From assembly GCA_028286345.1 (NCBI GenBank), contig JAQBRT010000001.1:434001-498000 (forward strand): 64,000 nucleotides of DNA. Direction: 5' to 3'. This DNA comes from Candidatus Saccharimonadota bacterium (GTDB lineage Bacteria > Patescibacteriota > Saccharimonadia > Saccharimonadales > UBA4665). The position numbers and the translations under genes were made by a program. Below are positions 9,880 to 18,162 of this stretch, piece by piece. The notes under the pieces are model-generated. The model was not told the origin of the DNA, did not search any database, and saw only the letters and a program-made list of their open reading frames with translations. The first letter of the stretch is position 1; every line of letters begins with the position of its first letter.

Positions 9880-10620
9880 ATGTCAAAGAGACTGTCAAAT
9901 AATGGCTTCGGCATTGTCGAGATATTGGTGGCCATAGCGCTGGTTGCTGTTATCGGCCTTGGGGGTTACTTCGTCTGGCGCAAGCACGAGGATAAAAAGG
10001 TTGATAGTACTAATACCCAAACATCCACAACAGCGCAAACAAAAAAGGTAGACACAACTACAAACAACCCTTATGCTAGCTGGAAAACTTACACATCGAC
10101 AGTCGGCAACCTTACTTTTAAATATCCTTCGACTTGGAGTATCGAGGGATGGGTGAATGATAGTCCCGTTGCAACATCTGCAATTAGTGGCAAAGAAACC
10201 TCACTTTCAATATCTGCGCCCTCTAATACCGCCAACCCTGAAAACGGTCGTGTTGGAGTGAGTATCAATTTCACAACCCCTAACAGTACATTCGTTAATA
10301 GTAAGAATCCACTTGATGGCATCGGCACAACAACTACGCTCCAAAATGGCATTAAAATATGGACGAACGATAAAGCTACCGACCCAAATACAGTCGACCC
10401 AGATGCTGGCAACCCCACTTGTGCTGTGACAAAAATTTTAGGGAAAGGTGATAAGAGCTACTACTATGGCTACCCACTGAATAACGGACTGTATTTAGAA
10501 ATAAGCACAAGTTATTGTGAGGGGCAAAGATCCACAACAAGCCTTACCTACTCAGCCCAAGTAAATAGTCAAGAGCGTAAGGACGGAATTAGTATGATTT
10601 CATCAATAAAGTTCAACTAG
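9880..10620 (+). CDS. Pilin-like membrane-anchored protein
   Basis: A 246-residue protein whose N-terminus looks like a type IV prepilin: short basic leader, then G-FGIVEILVAIALVAVIG with Glu at position 5 after the likely cleavage glycine, then a Ser/Thr-rich linker (about residues 35-65). The remainder is a beta-rich extracellular domain beginning near TVGNLTFKYPSTW, with cysteines at CAVTK and SYCEGQ that may pair. A strong purine-rich ribosome site precedes the ATG. No prepilin peptidase or pilus ATPase is in the window. It lies 41 bases before the CHAP-lectin gene in the same direction. Confidence 0.85.
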   Translation: MSKRLSNNGFGIVEILVAIALVAVIGLGGYFVWRKHEDKKVDSTNTQTSTTAQTKKVDTTTNNPYASWKTYTSTVGNLTFKYPSTWSIEGWVNDSPVATSAISGKETSLSISAPSNTANPENGRVGVSINFTTPNSTFVNSKNPLDGIGTTTTLQNGIKIWTNDKATDPNTVDPDAGNPTCAVTKILGKGDKSYYYGYPLNNGLYLEISTSYCEGQRSTTSLTYSAQVNSQERKDGISMISSIKFN

Positions 10621-10661
10621 ATTAAATAACCGCTTGGTGGGAGGCAATCGGAAGGAAAATT

Positions 10662-12398
10662 ATGAGCCTTGAGCCTGCCCCACAGACCGCAGAACTGCAA
10701 ACAGACCCGAATTTACTTGAACGATTTAGAACTACAACACTAGAATTACGTACTAAACTTGGAAGGATAGCCGTAACGGGGCTATTAGTTTTGGGCGCAA
10801 CCGCTACCGCTGAGACCTTTGATGCAGCACCTGCACATGCTGATACGACGACCTATTCTGACCTTGGATATCCTTGGCACTTAAACAATGATGACTCACT
10901 TGCTCCTTGTAAGTTTGGTAATGATAGGGTGAACAACCCTACTTGTGCTAGCGACCCAACCCACCCGTATGCCGACCCATATTACTGGGGTGTGTTTGAT
11001 GCCAGTAACGTATTCCATCAGTACCGCGAAAGCGGTGGTTACGAATACCGTAACTGTACTGATTATGTAGCCTGGAAACTTGAATCGTTAGGTGTAGCCG
11101 CAAGTGCCGTTAATGGTCTTGGAAATGGCGGTCAGTGGTACAATAATGCCCCTAGCGCTAAAAAGTCTCTTACCCCAAAAGCTGGCGATGCAGCTGTATC
11201 AACAAATGGCTCATTTGGCCACGTAGCATTTGTTGAATCAGTAAACTCAGTAGACCCAAATAATGCTGGCAATGACAACATAACGATATCTGAGTACAAC
11301 TATGACTATCACGGTGATGGTGATACTCGAACAGGTACCGCTTCAGTAATGGGCTTTAGCGAATATGTGGATTTTGGAGTAACCCCGACTGGGAGCAGCG
11401 GTACGACAACCAACAGTAAACCGGCTGCCTTATCTCGCACTTCAAGCAATATAGATGCATTCTATCGTGATACTAGTGCACACCTTGAGAATATCGGTTG
11501 GAATTCTTCTACAGGATGGGGTGCTGCAGTAGCCATTGCGGGTAGTAATGTGTCCAGTAATCCAGCCGCCGTAACGAGGTCGTCATCCAACATGGACGTT
11601 TTTTACCGTGACACCAGCAATAACCTTGAAAACGTTGGCTGGAACTCATCAACGGGTTGGAGTGCGGCTAGCACCAAAGTAAGTGGCGGTGTAGTCACGG
11701 GCGACCCAACGGTAATTGATCGTACGAGCGATAGTATGGATGTCTTCTATAGAAGTAATAGTGGGAATTTAATGAACATAGGCTGGACTGCAACGGGGGG
11801 TTGGGGTACACCTCAAACTCGTGTTAGTAATGGCAGCGTTGCGGGTAGTCCTGCCGCAGTAGCACGCACCTCAGGTAATATGGACGTCTTTTATCGTGAT
11901 ACGAGTAATAATCTTGTTGATATAGGCTGGGATGCGAGCACTGGATGGAGTTCACCAGTTGTACGTTCTAGTGGAAATGCAACGGGAGACTTCTCGGCAA
12001 TCTCGCGTACCTCGGGTAATATGGACGTGTTTTTTAATACCACAAGTGGTGCATTGGCCGATGCCAACTGGGATGTCAATGTTGGCTGGAATGTAGGTAC
12101 GCCTGCAACAAGCGGTGTATATGGTAGTCCTGCCGCAGTAGCACGCACCTCAGGTAATATGGACGTCTTTTACCAAGACTCCAGCAACCATTTAGTAAAC
12201 ATTGGCTGGAATTCTACGACGGGTTGGGGTTCACCAGTAATTCGAGCCTATAATATTGGAGATAACCCTGTAGTTACTGCCCGAACCTCAGGCAATATGG
12301 ACGTTTTCTTTAGGGGTAACAGTGGAAACTTCCTCAATGAAGGCTGGGATGTAAATGTCGGCTGGACACAGACTGGACTAGGTGGAAGCGTAGGCTAA
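10662..12398 (+). CDS. Secreted CHAP-domain peptidoglycan hydrolase with seven-bladed PLL-like propeller
   Basis: A 578-residue exported protein. A hydrophobic stretch (about 37-50) ends in AHA before D, a likely signal-peptidase site after an unusually long N-region. The CHAP domain (about 65-245) has Cys132 in YRNCTDYVAW and His187 in GSFGHVAFV, with ISEYNYD supplying the third residue; such enzymes are amidases or endopeptidases on peptidoglycan. From about residue 253 come exactly seven repeats of roughly 46 residues, each with an R-T-S-x-N-M-D-V-F-Y core and a G-W-N-x-x-x-G-W turn, the pattern of PLL-type beta-propeller lectins. A GGAAGGA ribosome site precedes the start. Confidence 0.9.
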   Translation: MSLEPAPQTAELQTDPNLLERFRTTTLELRTKLGRIAVTGLLVLGATATAETFDAAPAHADTTTYSDLGYPWHLNNDDSLAPCKFGNDRVNNPTCASDPTHPYADPYYWGVFDASNVFHQYRESGGYEYRNCTDYVAWKLESLGVAASAVNGLGNGGQWYNNAPSAKKSLTPKAGDAAVSTNGSFGHVAFVESVNSVDPNNAGNDNITISEYNYDYHGDGDTRTGTASVMGFSEYVDFGVTPTGSSGTTTNSKPAALSRTSSNIDAFYRDTSAHLENIGWNSSTGWGAAVAIAGSNVSSNPAAVTRSSSNMDVFYRDTSNNLENVGWNSSTGWSAASTKVSGGVVTGDPTVIDRTSDSMDVFYRSNSGNLMNIGWTATGGWGTPQTRVSNGSVAGSPAAVARTSGNMDVFYRDTSNNLVDIGWDASTGWSSPVVRSSGNATGDFSAISRTSGNMDVFFNTTSGALADANWDVNVGWNVGTPATSGVYGSPAAVARTSGNMDVFYQDSSNHLVNIGWNSTTGWGSPVIRAYNIGDNPVVTARTSGNMDVFFRGNSGNFLNEGWDVNVGWTQTGLGGSVG

Positions 12399-12820
12399 AA
12401 GAGTGGTTTACGCAATCTGATGAAAAATTTGCCGAATAAAATTTATAACCCATCAATACACACCACAGTATCAACTTATTTCAATCTTAAAATTATTGGG
12501 AGAGCTGTTTGATATTGAACGCGAAGTTCGTGAGCTAATGACAGCTCCATTAGGTGGGGCGCTGATCCTGCGGGTCTTGATTGGTCATCAACAGGCGCAT
12601 CCGCTTGGAGGCTTACAGACTTTGCCTATGAATTAATCGCATTTATTGAGGACTCACCAGAAGAGCTGCAGAAGAACTCATCACTCAATTGCCACAAGCG
12701 CACTCCTAGTCATAGAATTAAGGTTTCAACCTAAATCGTGCTCATCTGATATATGTTCTAGCACCTCTGAGAATAGGTAAACTTTTAGCGCAGTGCTGCA
12801 CCAATCATAACCACCAGCCC
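12399..12820. other. Gene-poor interval containing a decayed coding remnant
   Basis: A 422-base gap after the CHAP-lectin gene. Its centre holds a frameshifted coding remnant (listed separately). Near the right end is TGCTGCACCAA (12794-12804), identical to 9635-9645. No promoter or RNA gene is evident. Confidence 0.5.
12445..12735 (+). pseudogene. Frameshifted remnant of an unidentified gene
   Basis: One frame reads a protein-like segment with LLGELFDIEREVREL and then runs out of sense. Around 12545-12560 a second frame takes over with GADPAGLDWSSTGASAW and DFAYELIAFIEDSPEEL before a stop near 12735. Neither half has a start codon and ribosome site. Together they look like one helical protein broken by an indel. 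The family is not recognised; ends are approximate. Confidence 0.4.
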
Positions 12821-13366
12821 TCACCTCTTCCGAGATCGACTTTTCTGCTGCTTGGTTAGGTCTTGGTGTACTCCCACTAAGAGTAGCCAGACTCCAGAGA
12901 TTAGGAAGGGAACATTGAGTATTATGGCGGCCGCGGCTATATACAATCCCATGATGTGGCCCAGGGTAAGGATGAGGGCGCCAATTATTTCAACTGCGTA
13001 GCAGGAAGCCCCTATGGTTATGCGCGTATAGTTAAGACCCACAGTGCTACCCTGTTGTTTTAGGGATTGCAGGTAACCATGTACGTAAATGGTCGCGGCG
13101 GTACTCGATACAATCAGCAGTTCAGCTCCAACCGCCAGATGGTTTTGCCCTCCCATGATCGCAAATGCACAAGCCATAAAGATAGCAGCAAGCCCCGCGA
13201 GTGTGCCTATGGCACGGTTTCTATGGGTTACGTCTTGGGTAATAATGTCTAGGTTAAGTGACATCGATACAAATACTAACCCGGTTAAGGCCGCCGAAGC
13301 CGTACCAACCAATTGGAAAAAGCCACTCCAAATTTCTGGTCTATAGATATCTGTTGCCATCATCAT
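12821..13366 (-). CDS. Integral membrane protein of unknown function
   Basis: A 181-residue protein with four to five predicted membrane helices and a basic C-terminal tail (TKQQKSRSRKR). The N-terminal WSGFFQLVGTASAALTGLVF is a pattern I have seen in small uncharacterised membrane proteins of many bacteria; no function is assigned. Three tandem ATG codons begin the frame. A TAAAAT box on the minus strand ends six bases before the first of them, so it is probably leaderless. Confidence 0.85.
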   Translation of the reverse strand: MMMATDIYRPEIWSGFFQLVGTASAALTGLVFVSMSLNLDIITQDVTHRNRAIGTLAGLAAIFMACAFAIMGGQNHLAVGAELLIVSSTAATIYVHGYLQSLKQQGSTVGLNYTRITIGASCYAVEIIGALILTLGHIMGLYIAAAAIILNVPFLISGVWLLLVGVHQDLTKQQKSRSRKR

Positions 13367-13421
13367 GCTCTTATTTTAACAAAAATGGTCGTAGCTATGC
13401 GGAAAGGCTATACTTTTAAGT

Positions 13422-14021
13422 ATGAGTAAAGTAACTTGCGGCGTATCGGTGTCATTGGACGGATTTATAGCCGGGCACAATATGACCTTAGAGAATCCTT
13501 TTGGCACCATATCACCAATGCTGTTGAACAGCTGGCAGTTCAACGAACCTGAAAAAAACAAAGCCGAGCGGGAAGCACTGGTGAGCGCCGGTGCTTTTAT
13601 CATGGGCCGGAATATGTTTGGCCCAAAGGATCTACAGTCAGATCCCAGCTGGATAGGCTGGTGGGATGACAATCCGCCATATCATGCACCGGTATTCGTC
13701 TTGTCCCACACTGAGCATGAGCCAATAGTTTTAAAAGGTGGCACAACATTCTACTTTGTGACGGACGGCATCGAGTCGGCTATGAAGCAGGCAAAGGAAG
13801 CCGCCGGTACAAAAGATGTGGCGATTGCCGGTGGCGCTAATGTTATCAATCAATATCTTGCAGCCGGCCTGATTGATGAACTCTGGCTTCATATAGGGCC
13901 AGTAACAGTAGGCAGCGGCCAGCGGCTATTCAAAGATACTCCGGGTATCAAACTTAAGCCGCTCGAAGTACGAACGACCGATCTGGTGACACACATCAAA
14001 TATGCTATCCAGCACGACTAA
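13422..14021 (+). CDS. RibD C-terminal/dihydrofolate-reductase-like protein
   Basis: A 199-residue NADPH-dependent reductase-fold protein of the RibD-C/DHFR family. Motifs: SLDGFIAG near the start, GAFIMGRNMF, and DVAIAGGANVINQYLAAGLIDELWLH typical of the RibD C-terminal domain. Stand-alone members are common and their substrate is generally unknown; a riboflavin role is not supported here, since no rib gene is nearby. TATACT (13409-13414) ends seven bases before the ATG, suggesting a leaderless mRNA. Confidence 0.92.
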   Translation: MSKVTCGVSVSLDGFIAGHNMTLENPFGTISPMLLNSWQFNEPEKNKAEREALVSAGAFIMGRNMFGPKDLQSDPSWIGWWDDNPPYHAPVFVLSHTEHEPIVLKGGTTFYFVTDGIESAMKQAKEAAGTKDVAIAGGANVINQYLAAGLIDELWLHIGPVTVGSGQRLFKDTPGIKLKPLEVRTTDLVTHIKYAIQHD

Positions 14022-14145
14022 CTCGTAGTAGACAATAAGTTCATAGGGATTACCGGCGCTTATAACGCGTCAACAGGCTACACATGTGAATAGCTCTCGC
14101 AAGGGGGGTTTACAATAAGTACTTAATCAATTATCATTCAACTGT

Positions 14146-14469
14146 ATGGTTGAATCAAATGCACAGTTAGATTCATTGTTTGCGGCTCTGTCTGATAGCA
14201 CGAGGCGCAGTATTTTGTCGCGCGTAGTCGAATTCGAAATGAGTATCAGCGAGATAGCAGTACATTACAAATTAACATTTGCAGCAATTTCAAAACACAT
14301 ACAGGTGCTAGAAAAAGCAAACTTGGTTACCAAGCGTAGGCGCGGTAAGGAGCAAGTTGTAATCGTAGTGCCGAGCACGCTCAATGTGGCTCGCGAGCAA
14401 ATCGAACGGTACGCCCGTATGTGGGATGAGAGATTTAACAATTTAGAAACGTTACTAAAGGAGAAATAA
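14146..14469 (+). CDS. ArsR-family winged-helix transcriptional regulator
   Basis: A 107-residue regulator with the winged helix at about residues 10-75: LFAALSDSTRRSIL, the recognition-helix region SEIAVHYKLTFAAISKHIQVL, and a wing containing RRRGKEQ. No metal-binding cysteines are visible, so it is not a metal sensor of the classical kind. The AHSA1-like gene begins two bases downstream, a very common pairing, and it probably controls that unit. Confidence 0.95.
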   Translation: MVESNAQLDSLFAALSDSTRRSILSRVVEFEMSISEIAVHYKLTFAAISKHIQVLEKANLVTKRRRGKEQVVIVVPSTLNVAREQIERYARMWDERFNNLETLLKEK

Positions 14470-14470
14470 T

Positions 14471-14977
14471 ATGAGCAAATCAATATTTACCGTATTGGAC
14501 GACAATAAATCACTGGTCGTTAAGCGAACATTTAGTGCGCCAAAAGAGTCAATTTGGGCAGCATATACTGAGGCTGATAAGCTAGCAAAATGGTGGGGCC
14601 CAAAAGGCTGGGAGACTGAAGTTAAAGAAATGGATTTTCGTGTTGGCGGACCCTGGTTTTATGCAATGACCTGCAAGGACGAAGCACAAGGTGATTGGTT
14701 CGGAAAAAGTAGTTGCGGAAAAGGCGTCTATGATGCCATTAAACCACAAGATTCATTCAGCTATACGGACTACTTTACTGATGAAGACGGAACGATAACT
14801 CCTGGAATGCCAACCTCACGAACTACTATCGAATTAATGCAGGACAACGGCGAGACAACGATTACAAGTACCTCAGAGTTTGAGAGCGTCGAAGCGCTTA
14901 AACAAGTTCTTGATATGGGCATGCAAGAAGGCTTTGACCAGACTTGGGATAATTTGGAAATCTTCTTAAATAGCTAG
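14471..14977 (+). CDS. SRPBCC/AHSA1-like protein
   Basis: A 168-residue START/SRPBCC-fold protein similar to the Aha1 C-terminal domain. Typical features: VVKRTFSAPKESIWAAYTEA, KLAKWWGPKGWE, and a C-terminal helix QGFDQT-like (MQEGFDQTWDNLEIFL). The fold binds hydrophobic ligands; the ligand here is unknown. Translation is probably coupled to the upstream ArsR gene, whose stop lies one base before this start. Confidence 0.95.
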   Translation: MSKSIFTVLDDNKSLVVKRTFSAPKESIWAAYTEADKLAKWWGPKGWETEVKEMDFRVGGPWFYAMTCKDEAQGDWFGKSSCGKGVYDAIKPQDSFSYTDYFTDEDGTITPGMPTSRTTIELMQDNGETTITSTSEFESVEALKQVLDMGMQEGFDQTWDNLEIFLNS

Positions 14978-15085
14978 CGCAAGCCTTAGTAAGCCCAATG
15001 TAATTGCCCCCGTATTAATTGATTTTTTCAAATAGTATTTAGACTCTAAAATCTCATATTTGTATGTAAAACAGATGAGAGACTA

Positions 15086-15167
15086 TATAATAATCAGTGA
15101 TGTGATGGCCGAGAACAGGCCATAGCTCGCAAGGCTATGAACGGTAAGGTAGTGTCTACCTCACATC
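15086..15167 (+). promoter_or_regulatory. Promoter and structured multi-branched 5' leader
   Basis: TATAAT (15086-15091) puts the transcript start at about 15098. A closing stem begins there, GATGTGA (15099-15105) with TCACATC (15161-15167). Inside are three perfect hairpins: ATGGCC/GGCCAT (15105-15123), ATAGC/GCTAT (15122-15138) and AGGTAG/CTACCT (15147-15161). Some outer pairs compete. This looks like a riboswitch or other cis-acting RNA, or a small RNA; no known class was recognised. Confidence 0.5.
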
Positions 15168-15178
15168 TCCAAATACGT

Positions 15179-16159
15179 ATGACAGTACAAGACTACATCC
15201 AGGCCAAACTTGAAGAACTGAAACAGCCAGTTAATTTAGAGAAGCCAAAAGGCACGGAACAACTAGTAGAGGCTATATATAAGGCTTTACTGTCCAAAAA
15301 ATTCCGTAAGTATTCGGCTAACGAAGACCTACAAAAACACATCATGAATGCTATTCGCATAAATGTTGAGAAGAACGAGCCAATTAATATAACTTTCCTG
15401 CACGGTGCCTACAAGTTATGGCGGCTTGAGGAAACGCCAGAGGCTGACTGGGCGGAGCTATTCTCCCTCATGTATTACTCAAATTGGGTTAAGCCGATTT
15501 GCGAGATCTATGAGCCGGGAGTATGGTTTGACTTTTTTGTGGACGACCTAATTATTCCGAAGCTCGACAATATTGATTTAGCCGACGTCACGGCGTACAT
15601 GGACAGCTACCAATCACTGATTGATTTTCTCAAGCAGTATCAACCCAGTAACTTAAAGATGACTATCACGACTGTTGGTGGGCAATTTGAATCGCCCCAA
15701 GCTTTCGACGAGTCAGTGCAAAGCAACCTTGAAAAGCTGACAGCCGAAACACCAGGTGGCTTGCCAGAGCTAACAGAAAGCCAAGCCGCGATGGTGGAAC
15801 TAAATACTAAGGCCACTGACGAACAGCTGAAAGACCCTAAATGGCGTGAAAAGGTATATCACCTACACAATGCCTATATGGCAACAAAGGCGGAGCCAGG
15901 CTATCACAAGAACCGTCCTGAAAAAATCATGGCGTTTACGCAACCTCTACCATCTGGCACAACTATTTCTGTAGGCTCTACGAAGAGTTCAGTCATGAAG
16001 TTTTGGGTTGGTGTAGGGGTTTTACAACCTAAAGACGGTAGCTTTAGTCAGGTTATTCTTTCTCTCGGGCAGCTCGAGAAAGCCGATTTTAGTTACGATT
16101 ACATACGCATCGAAGGTCTAAATGGCAAAAACTTTAACCGAATACGGGTTATGAAATGA
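15179..16159 (+). CDS. Protein of unknown function behind a structured leader
   Basis: A soluble protein of 326 residues from the ATG at 15179 (MTVQDYIQAKLEELKQ). An in-frame ATG at 15137 lies inside a leader hairpin and is less likely to be the start; an in-frame GTG at 15152 is also possible. No Shine-Dalgarno is clear. A segment CEIYEPGVWFDFFVDDLI is faintly like isocyanide synthases, but catalytic context is lacking and I do not assign it. The stop overlaps the hydrolase start (ATGA), implying a two-gene operon. Confidence 0.8.
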   Translation: MTVQDYIQAKLEELKQPVNLEKPKGTEQLVEAIYKALLSKKFRKYSANEDLQKHIMNAIRINVEKNEPINITFLHGAYKLWRLEETPEADWAELFSLMYYSNWVKPICEIYEPGVWFDFFVDDLIIPKLDNIDLADVTAYMDSYQSLIDFLKQYQPSNLKMTITTVGGQFESPQAFDESVQSNLEKLTAETPGGLPELTESQAAMVELNTKATDEQLKDPKWREKVYHLHNAYMATKAEPGYHKNRPEKIMAFTQPLPSGTTISVGSTKSSVMKFWVGVGVLQPKDGSFSQVILSLGQLEKADFSYDYIRIEGLNGKNFNRIRVMK

Positions 16160-16710
16160 AAACCGCTCTACTCTTACATGGCACCGGGGGCAGCAATACC
16201 GATTACTTTTGGTTTGCGGATACCAAGAAGTTCCTTGAAGACCACGGCTACTACGTCTGGTGGCCCCTACTACCGCACACTGAAAAACCAAACCTGCAAG
16301 ACACATGTGACTTTATTAAAAACCAGCATCCCGACCTTGACGCAGAGACCATTATTATTGGTCATTCTTCGGCTGCACCGGCCATTTTGCATCTGCTAGA
16401 GGGTTGGGTGCCAGTTAAGCAGGTAGTACTGGTCGGTGGATTTTACCAGTCGCTTGATGACGATGGCTACTCGGATGCTATGTTGCCAGAGCAATTTTAT
16501 TGGGACACTATCAAAACCAAAGCCGACCAAATTATTATGATCAATTCCGATAATGACCCGTGGGGCGCTACGGACATCCAAGCCCGAACGCCGGCTGTCA
16601 AACTTGGCGCCACGCTAATTGTGCCAACTGGCCAAGGGCACATGGGCTCACTGACCTACGAGCAACCATACCGCGAATTCCCATTGTTAAAAACACTTTT
16701 GCTCGTTTAG
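16156..16710 (+). CDS. Serine alpha/beta-hydrolase, RBBP9/YdeN-like
   Basis: A 184-residue minimal alpha/beta hydrolase of the RBBP9/YdeN type. LLLHGTGGSNTDYFW forms the oxyanion region, GHSSAA carries the nucleophile Ser, SDNDPWG the acid, and GQGHMG the His, so the triad is complete. The substrate is unknown. Coupled translation with the upstream unknown gene suggests shared use. Confidence 0.92.
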   Translation: MKTALLLHGTGGSNTDYFWFADTKKFLEDHGYYVWWPLLPHTEKPNLQDTCDFIKNQHPDLDAETIIIGHSSAAPAILHLLEGWVPVKQVVLVGGFYQSLDDDGYSDAMLPEQFYWDTIKTKADQIIMINSDNDPWGATDIQARTPAVKLGATLIVPTGQGHMGSLTYEQPYREFPLLKTLLLV

Positions 16711-16818
16711 CCCCTGCTAGCGGCGCGATAAGCAAAAGCGCTATGAAATATCTAACATACATTTTAGGGCTGCCGGCCTATAGTACTTGGCTTATGCCAA
16801 AACTAAACAGGAGGGCCT

Positions 16819-17442
16819 ATGGTAGCCAAAAATAGTATTGAAAATGGACGCAGCATCGCACTCGCAGGTGCCCAAATAACACGTTGGGCAGGAGCTCGCA
16901 GCCTAGAAATGATGGGCCGTGGAGCCGGTTTAGGCTTTCGGATTGCTCATGTTGGGCTAGGCCACGCTGTGGAGCGCACCAAACAAGGCGTTAAAGACGC
17001 CGGTGAGCAGGCTGCCGCACTGCGCCGTCACAATAGCGACCTGGTCACTGACCGCGCCTGGGAAGAGTACCTTGGACACGTTGAGACTGCCAATGCCTCA
17101 CTGGCTTCAACTGGCATGAGTGAAGTTACCGCAACATACCTAAAGGCTAACCGCGGTGTAGCAACACTCAAATATGCTGACTTTTGTATTGCAAGCGGCC
17201 AGCCAGTAGACGTTGGGCTACGCACGACCATGATGACCCACCTAGTGGAAGGCGGCGTAAGTGACGAAGATTACAAGCGTGTAGAACAGCAGCTGCTGGT
17301 TATTAGCCCGGTTGGCGATGTGATCCAATCGGAGCTGGGCTTGCAGGAGTTTATTGAAAGCCGGGGCCAGGAACAAGCCTATGGCAGCGCCGCTGTTAAT
17401 GATATCTCCCAGCGAACACCGACCCAACGCTTGGTAACCTAG
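16819..17442 (+). CDS. Unknown alpha-helical protein
   Basis: A 207-residue, Ala-rich, mostly helical protein with no recognised domain, signal peptide or strong membrane helix. A good AGGAGG ribosome site precedes the ATG. The C-terminal part (SDEDYKRVEQQLLVISPVGD) is acidic-helical. It stands alone between the hydrolase and tRNA-Cys. Confidence 0.75.
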   Translation: MVAKNSIENGRSIALAGAQITRWAGARSLEMMGRGAGLGFRIAHVGLGHAVERTKQGVKDAGEQAAALRRHNSDLVTDRAWEEYLGHVETANASLASTGMSEVTATYLKANRGVATLKYADFCIASGQPVDVGLRTTMMTHLVEGGVSDEDYKRVEQQLLVISPVGDVIQSELGLQEFIESRGQEQAYGSAAVNDISQRTPTQRLVT

Positions 17443-17458
17443 CCATCTCGGGTATAAT
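17431..17458 (+). promoter_or_regulatory. Promoter of tRNA-Cys
   Basis: TTGGTA (17431-17436), 16-base spacer, TATAAT (17453-17458), overlapping the end of the upstream gene. Confidence 0.65.
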
Positions 17459-17473
17459 GAGAGGCGCTACTTT

Positions 17474-17547
17474 GGCGCCTTGGCGGAGTGGTTACGCAGG
17501 GGTCTGCAAAACCTCGTACACCGGTTCAATTCCGGTAGGCGCCTCCA
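17474..17547 (+). tRNA. tRNA-Cys (anticodon GCA)
   Basis: Acceptor GGCGCCT/AGGCGCC, anticodon stem GGGGT/ACCTC around CTGCAAA (anticodon GCA), T-loop TTCAATT, discriminator T as expected for Cys, encoded CCA. Confidence 0.96.
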
Positions 17548-17631
17548 GATTACTTCTCGGGGTCACCATTTTTGTCCGACCGATCAAAAAGTAATACATA
17601 TTTAAAGCAATTTTAAGAAAATAACAGACAT

Positions 17632-17650
17632 AAGGCCCCGCGGCCTTTTT
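17632..17650 (+). terminator. Intrinsic terminator
   Basis: AAGGCC-CCGC-GGCCTT followed by TTT, about 85 bases after tRNA-Cys. Confidence 0.6.
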
Positions 17651-17670
17651 AAATGACGGAGAAATAAATA

Positions 17671-18102
17671 GTGGGAAAATTGTTAGCAGGTGGAGTGATA
17701 GTAGATAACCGGGACCGTGTCATGCTGTGGCGGCGCAATACCGGTGACAAGAAACAGTGGGAGCTGCCAGGCAAAATCGTTGACTCCCACGAAACGCTAG
17801 AAGAAGCAGTAGTCGAAGGTATCGAAAAGCGCCTTGGCGTAGACGCTATATGGGTCGGCGAAATTGTCTGCACAGCCCGTTTTACAGATGGTGAGGATGA
17901 ATTTAAAGCCGAGTTGCTTTCGGCCAAAATCGTTGATGACGACCCGATTGCACCGCAAACGGCAGCCGTAGACCGCGTGGACTTTTTTGCATTTAATGCG
18001 CTCGAGGATTTGCAACGCCAGGGCAAACTCAGCCCCAGCGTTGAGCACCTGATGCATTTAGTGTACCGATACGATCTAACGCTTGGCGATTTTACGCCGT
18101 AA
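17671..18102 (+). CDS. NUDIX-fold protein with degenerate NUDIX box
   Basis: A 143-residue protein starting at GTG with GGAG upstream. The fold is clear (LLAGGVIVDNRDRVMLWRR, WELPGKIVDSHETLEEAV), but the stretch that should read REUxEExG reads EGIEKRLG. The Arg and two of the metal-binding glutamates are replaced, so normal NUDIX hydrolysis is unlikely; it may bind nucleotides without cleaving them. It sits alone between two tRNA genes. Confidence 0.85.
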   Translation: MGKLLAGGVIVDNRDRVMLWRRNTGDKKQWELPGKIVDSHETLEEAVVEGIEKRLGVDAIWVGEIVCTARFTDGEDEFKAELLSAKIVDDDPIAPQTAAVDRVDFFAFNALEDLQRQGKLSPSVEHLMHLVYRYDLTLGDFTP

Positions 18103-18162
18103 TATGGCTGGGCGAGAAAGGGCTTAAGTGGTAGAATTCCAGTTGAGCTTGATCTCATCAGC

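Noticed and set aside
9880-10620. Functional type IV pilus gene cluster
   Set aside because: Two pilin-like N-termini (9880 and 59937) exist, but no prepilin peptidase, assembly ATPase or secretin/platform gene is in the window, so only pilin-like anchors are claimed.
12490-12545. IS66-transposase-like motif (DIEREVREL)
   Set aside because: Only a short resemblance in one frame, with no catalytic residues, terminal inverted repeats or target duplication. Reported only as an unidentified remnant.
15099-15170. tRNA-like element ending in TCCA
   Set aside because: The length and closing stem fit, but there is no TTCRANY T-loop, the anticodon loop lacks T33, and the third hairpin has a three-base loop. 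Kept as a structured leader only.
15179-16159. Isocyanide-synthase (PvcA-like) assignment
   Set aside because: One short YEPG-type segment resembles the family, but no other conserved block could be found.
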